Assembly: GCA_964449275.1 (NCBI GenBank)
Contig: CAYVAM010000232.1
Location: 1 to 6,281, forward strand
DNA: 6,281 nucleotides
Source of the DNA: JAUVZF01 sp964449275
GTDB lineage: Bacteria; Planctomycetota; Phycisphaerae; FEN-1346
Direction: 5' to 3'
Shown here: positions 5,504 through 6,281 of the stretch, piece by piece
Layout: each line of letters opens with the position of its first letter
How positions within the stretch are numbered: position 1 is the stretch's first letter
Notes under the pieces: generated by a model
The model's database searches: none
What the model saw: only the letters and a program-made list of their open reading frames with translations
Told to the model about the DNA's origin: nothing
Position numbers and translations under genes: made by a program

Positions 5504-6281
5504 ATGCCCTGCTACATGCTGCTGCCTGTCGTGGTGATCCTTGCGGCGGCGGGGGCGGCGCTGGCGGCCGAGGCCCTGCCGATGGGCAGTGCGCCGGCGC
5601 CCGTGGCCGTGCCCCATTTCCCTGACCGCGTCCACGCCCTGGTCTGGCGGAACTGGACCGTCGTGCCCGCCGAGCGGCTCGCCAAGGTGCTCGACACCTC
5701 CGTCGAGAACGTCCGGGCGGTGGCGGCGTCGATGGGCCTGCCCGACCAGCCGGCCATCCAGCGCGAGTGGCGGACGCGCGGCTACATCACCGTGCTGCGG
5801 CGCAACTGGCACCTGCTGCCGTACGATCAACTGCTCGTCCTGCTGGACCGCTCGGCCGAGCAACTCGCGTACTGCCTGCGCGAAGACGACTTCCTGTTCA
5901 GCAAACTGGGCAGTCTCAAGCCGAAGTGCCCGCCGCTCGTGTATGCCCCGCCGACCGACGCCGCCCGCCGGCGCGCCGCCGAGATCCGCACCCTCGTCCG
6001 CAACACGTTCGGCGAGGACTTCCTCGCCGGCGCCGAGACCCGGTTCCGTTTCGTCGAGGACCTCAGCGCGCCGGGGCCCGCGGCCGGGCCCGGCGCGGCG
6101 GCGGACGGACGGTTCCAACTTCGCTTCATCTACTCCTACTTCGCCATGTACGGCGACCCGCTCAGCGATCCGGCGCTCGACCCGTACCCCGACGGCCTCC
6201 TTCAGCGCCTGGCGGCCGTCGGCGCGAGCGGCGTCTGGCTCCACACCGTGCTGCGGACGCTCGCGCCGAGCGAGACGTTTC
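5504..6281 (+). CDS. Secreted protein of unknown function with a duplicated RNW motif, 3'-partial
   Basis: The reading frame runs from the ATG at 5504 to the window edge without a stop (259 codons), preceded by AAGGAG at 5491-5496, 7 bases away. Residues 1-22 are a signal peptide (hydrophobic core VVVILAAAGAALAA). Two related segments follow: 49-79 (RNWTVVPAERLAKVLDTSVE...) and 100-130 (RNWHLLPYDQLLVLLDRSAE...). They share RNW, P, L, LD and S-x-E at matching positions, 51 residues apart, and look like small helical repeats. Next come a KLGSLKPKCPPL block (134-145), a low-complexity Pro/Ala/Gly stretch (190-201) and FRQ-like strands containing YSYFAMYGDPLSDPALDPYPDGLLQRLAAVGASGVWLHTVL (210-250). 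I recall similar unannotated proteins in polysaccharide-degrading bacteria but cannot name a family. The last block resembles a strand-helix-strand of a TIM barrel, so a carbohydrate-active enzyme is possible. It is co-directional with the GH5 gene 49 bases upstream, so the two are probably co-transcribed. Confidence 0.8.
   Translation, partial: MPCYMLLPVVVILAAAGAALAAEALPMGSAPAPVAVPHFPDRVHALVWRNWTVVPAERLAKVLDTSVENVRAVAASMGLPDQPAIQREWRTRGYITVLRRNWHLLPYDQLLVLLDRSAEQLAYCLREDDFLFSKLGSLKPKCPPLVYAPPTDAARRRAAEIRTLVRNTFGEDFLAGAETRFRFVEDLSAPGPAAGPGAAADGRFQLRFIYSYFAMYGDPLSDPALDPYPDGLLQRLAAVGASGVWLHTVLRTLAPSETF

Noticed and set aside
5213..6244. A 343-codon minus-strand frame over the end of the GH5 gene and the partial secreted protein
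   Set aside because: It spans two + strand genes with good starts, has an Arg/Gly/Ala-rich composition and no recognisable motif.

Overview
The window is high-G+C bacterial DNA with all recognisable genes on the + strand. Its left two thirds (1-4153) carry four genes of the bacterial (acetogen-type) carbonyl branch of the Wood-Ljungdahl pathway: a 5'-truncated reductive activator of the corrinoid/iron-sulfur protein (RACo/AcsV, 1-1265), a CooC/AcsF-type nickel-insertion ATPase (1262-2029), the small subunit of the corrinoid/iron-sulfur protein (AcsD, 2044-2997) and the methyltetrahydrofolate:corrinoid methyltransferase (AcsE, 3326-4153). The right third holds a secreted glycoside hydrolase family 5 enzyme (4282-5454) and the first 259 codons of a second secreted protein of unknown function (5504 to the window edge). 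That last reading frame is open to the edge, so it is easy to miss because no stop codon lies in the window.

The Wood-Ljungdahl genes form one working set. AcsE moves the methyl group from methyl-tetrahydrofolate to the cobalt of the corrinoid protein, of which AcsD is one subunit. RACo uses ATP to re-reduce that cobalt when it oxidises to Co(II). CooC loads nickel into CO dehydrogenase or acetyl-CoA synthase. The catalytic genes acsA and acsB and the large corrinoid-protein subunit acsC are not in the window and, if linked, must lie upstream of position 1. The acsV-cooC junction is a 4-base stop/start overlap, and acsD follows 14 bases after cooC, so these three look like one transcript. acsE is separated from acsD by 328 bases.

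That gap is filled by an unusual tandem array (about 3001-3280): two identical 70-bp units, two 44-bp units and one partial unit, each able to fold into a hairpin. A 26-bp segment is present in the hairpin loops of the long units and absent from the short ones. A different G+C-rich palindromic repeat, in two 37-bp copies, lies between acsE and the GH5 gene and marks the change from energy metabolism to polysaccharide breakdown.

Organism: the mix of an acetogen-type acs cluster, high G+C, secreted carbohydrate-active enzymes and palindromic intergenic repeats suggests an anaerobic, carbohydrate-degrading member of the Planctomycetota (Phycisphaerae-like) or a related uncultured phylum. This is inference, as no marker gene is present. 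I see no RNA gene, CRISPR array, transposase or defence system. The least explained parts are the hairpin array and the 3'-truncated secreted protein.
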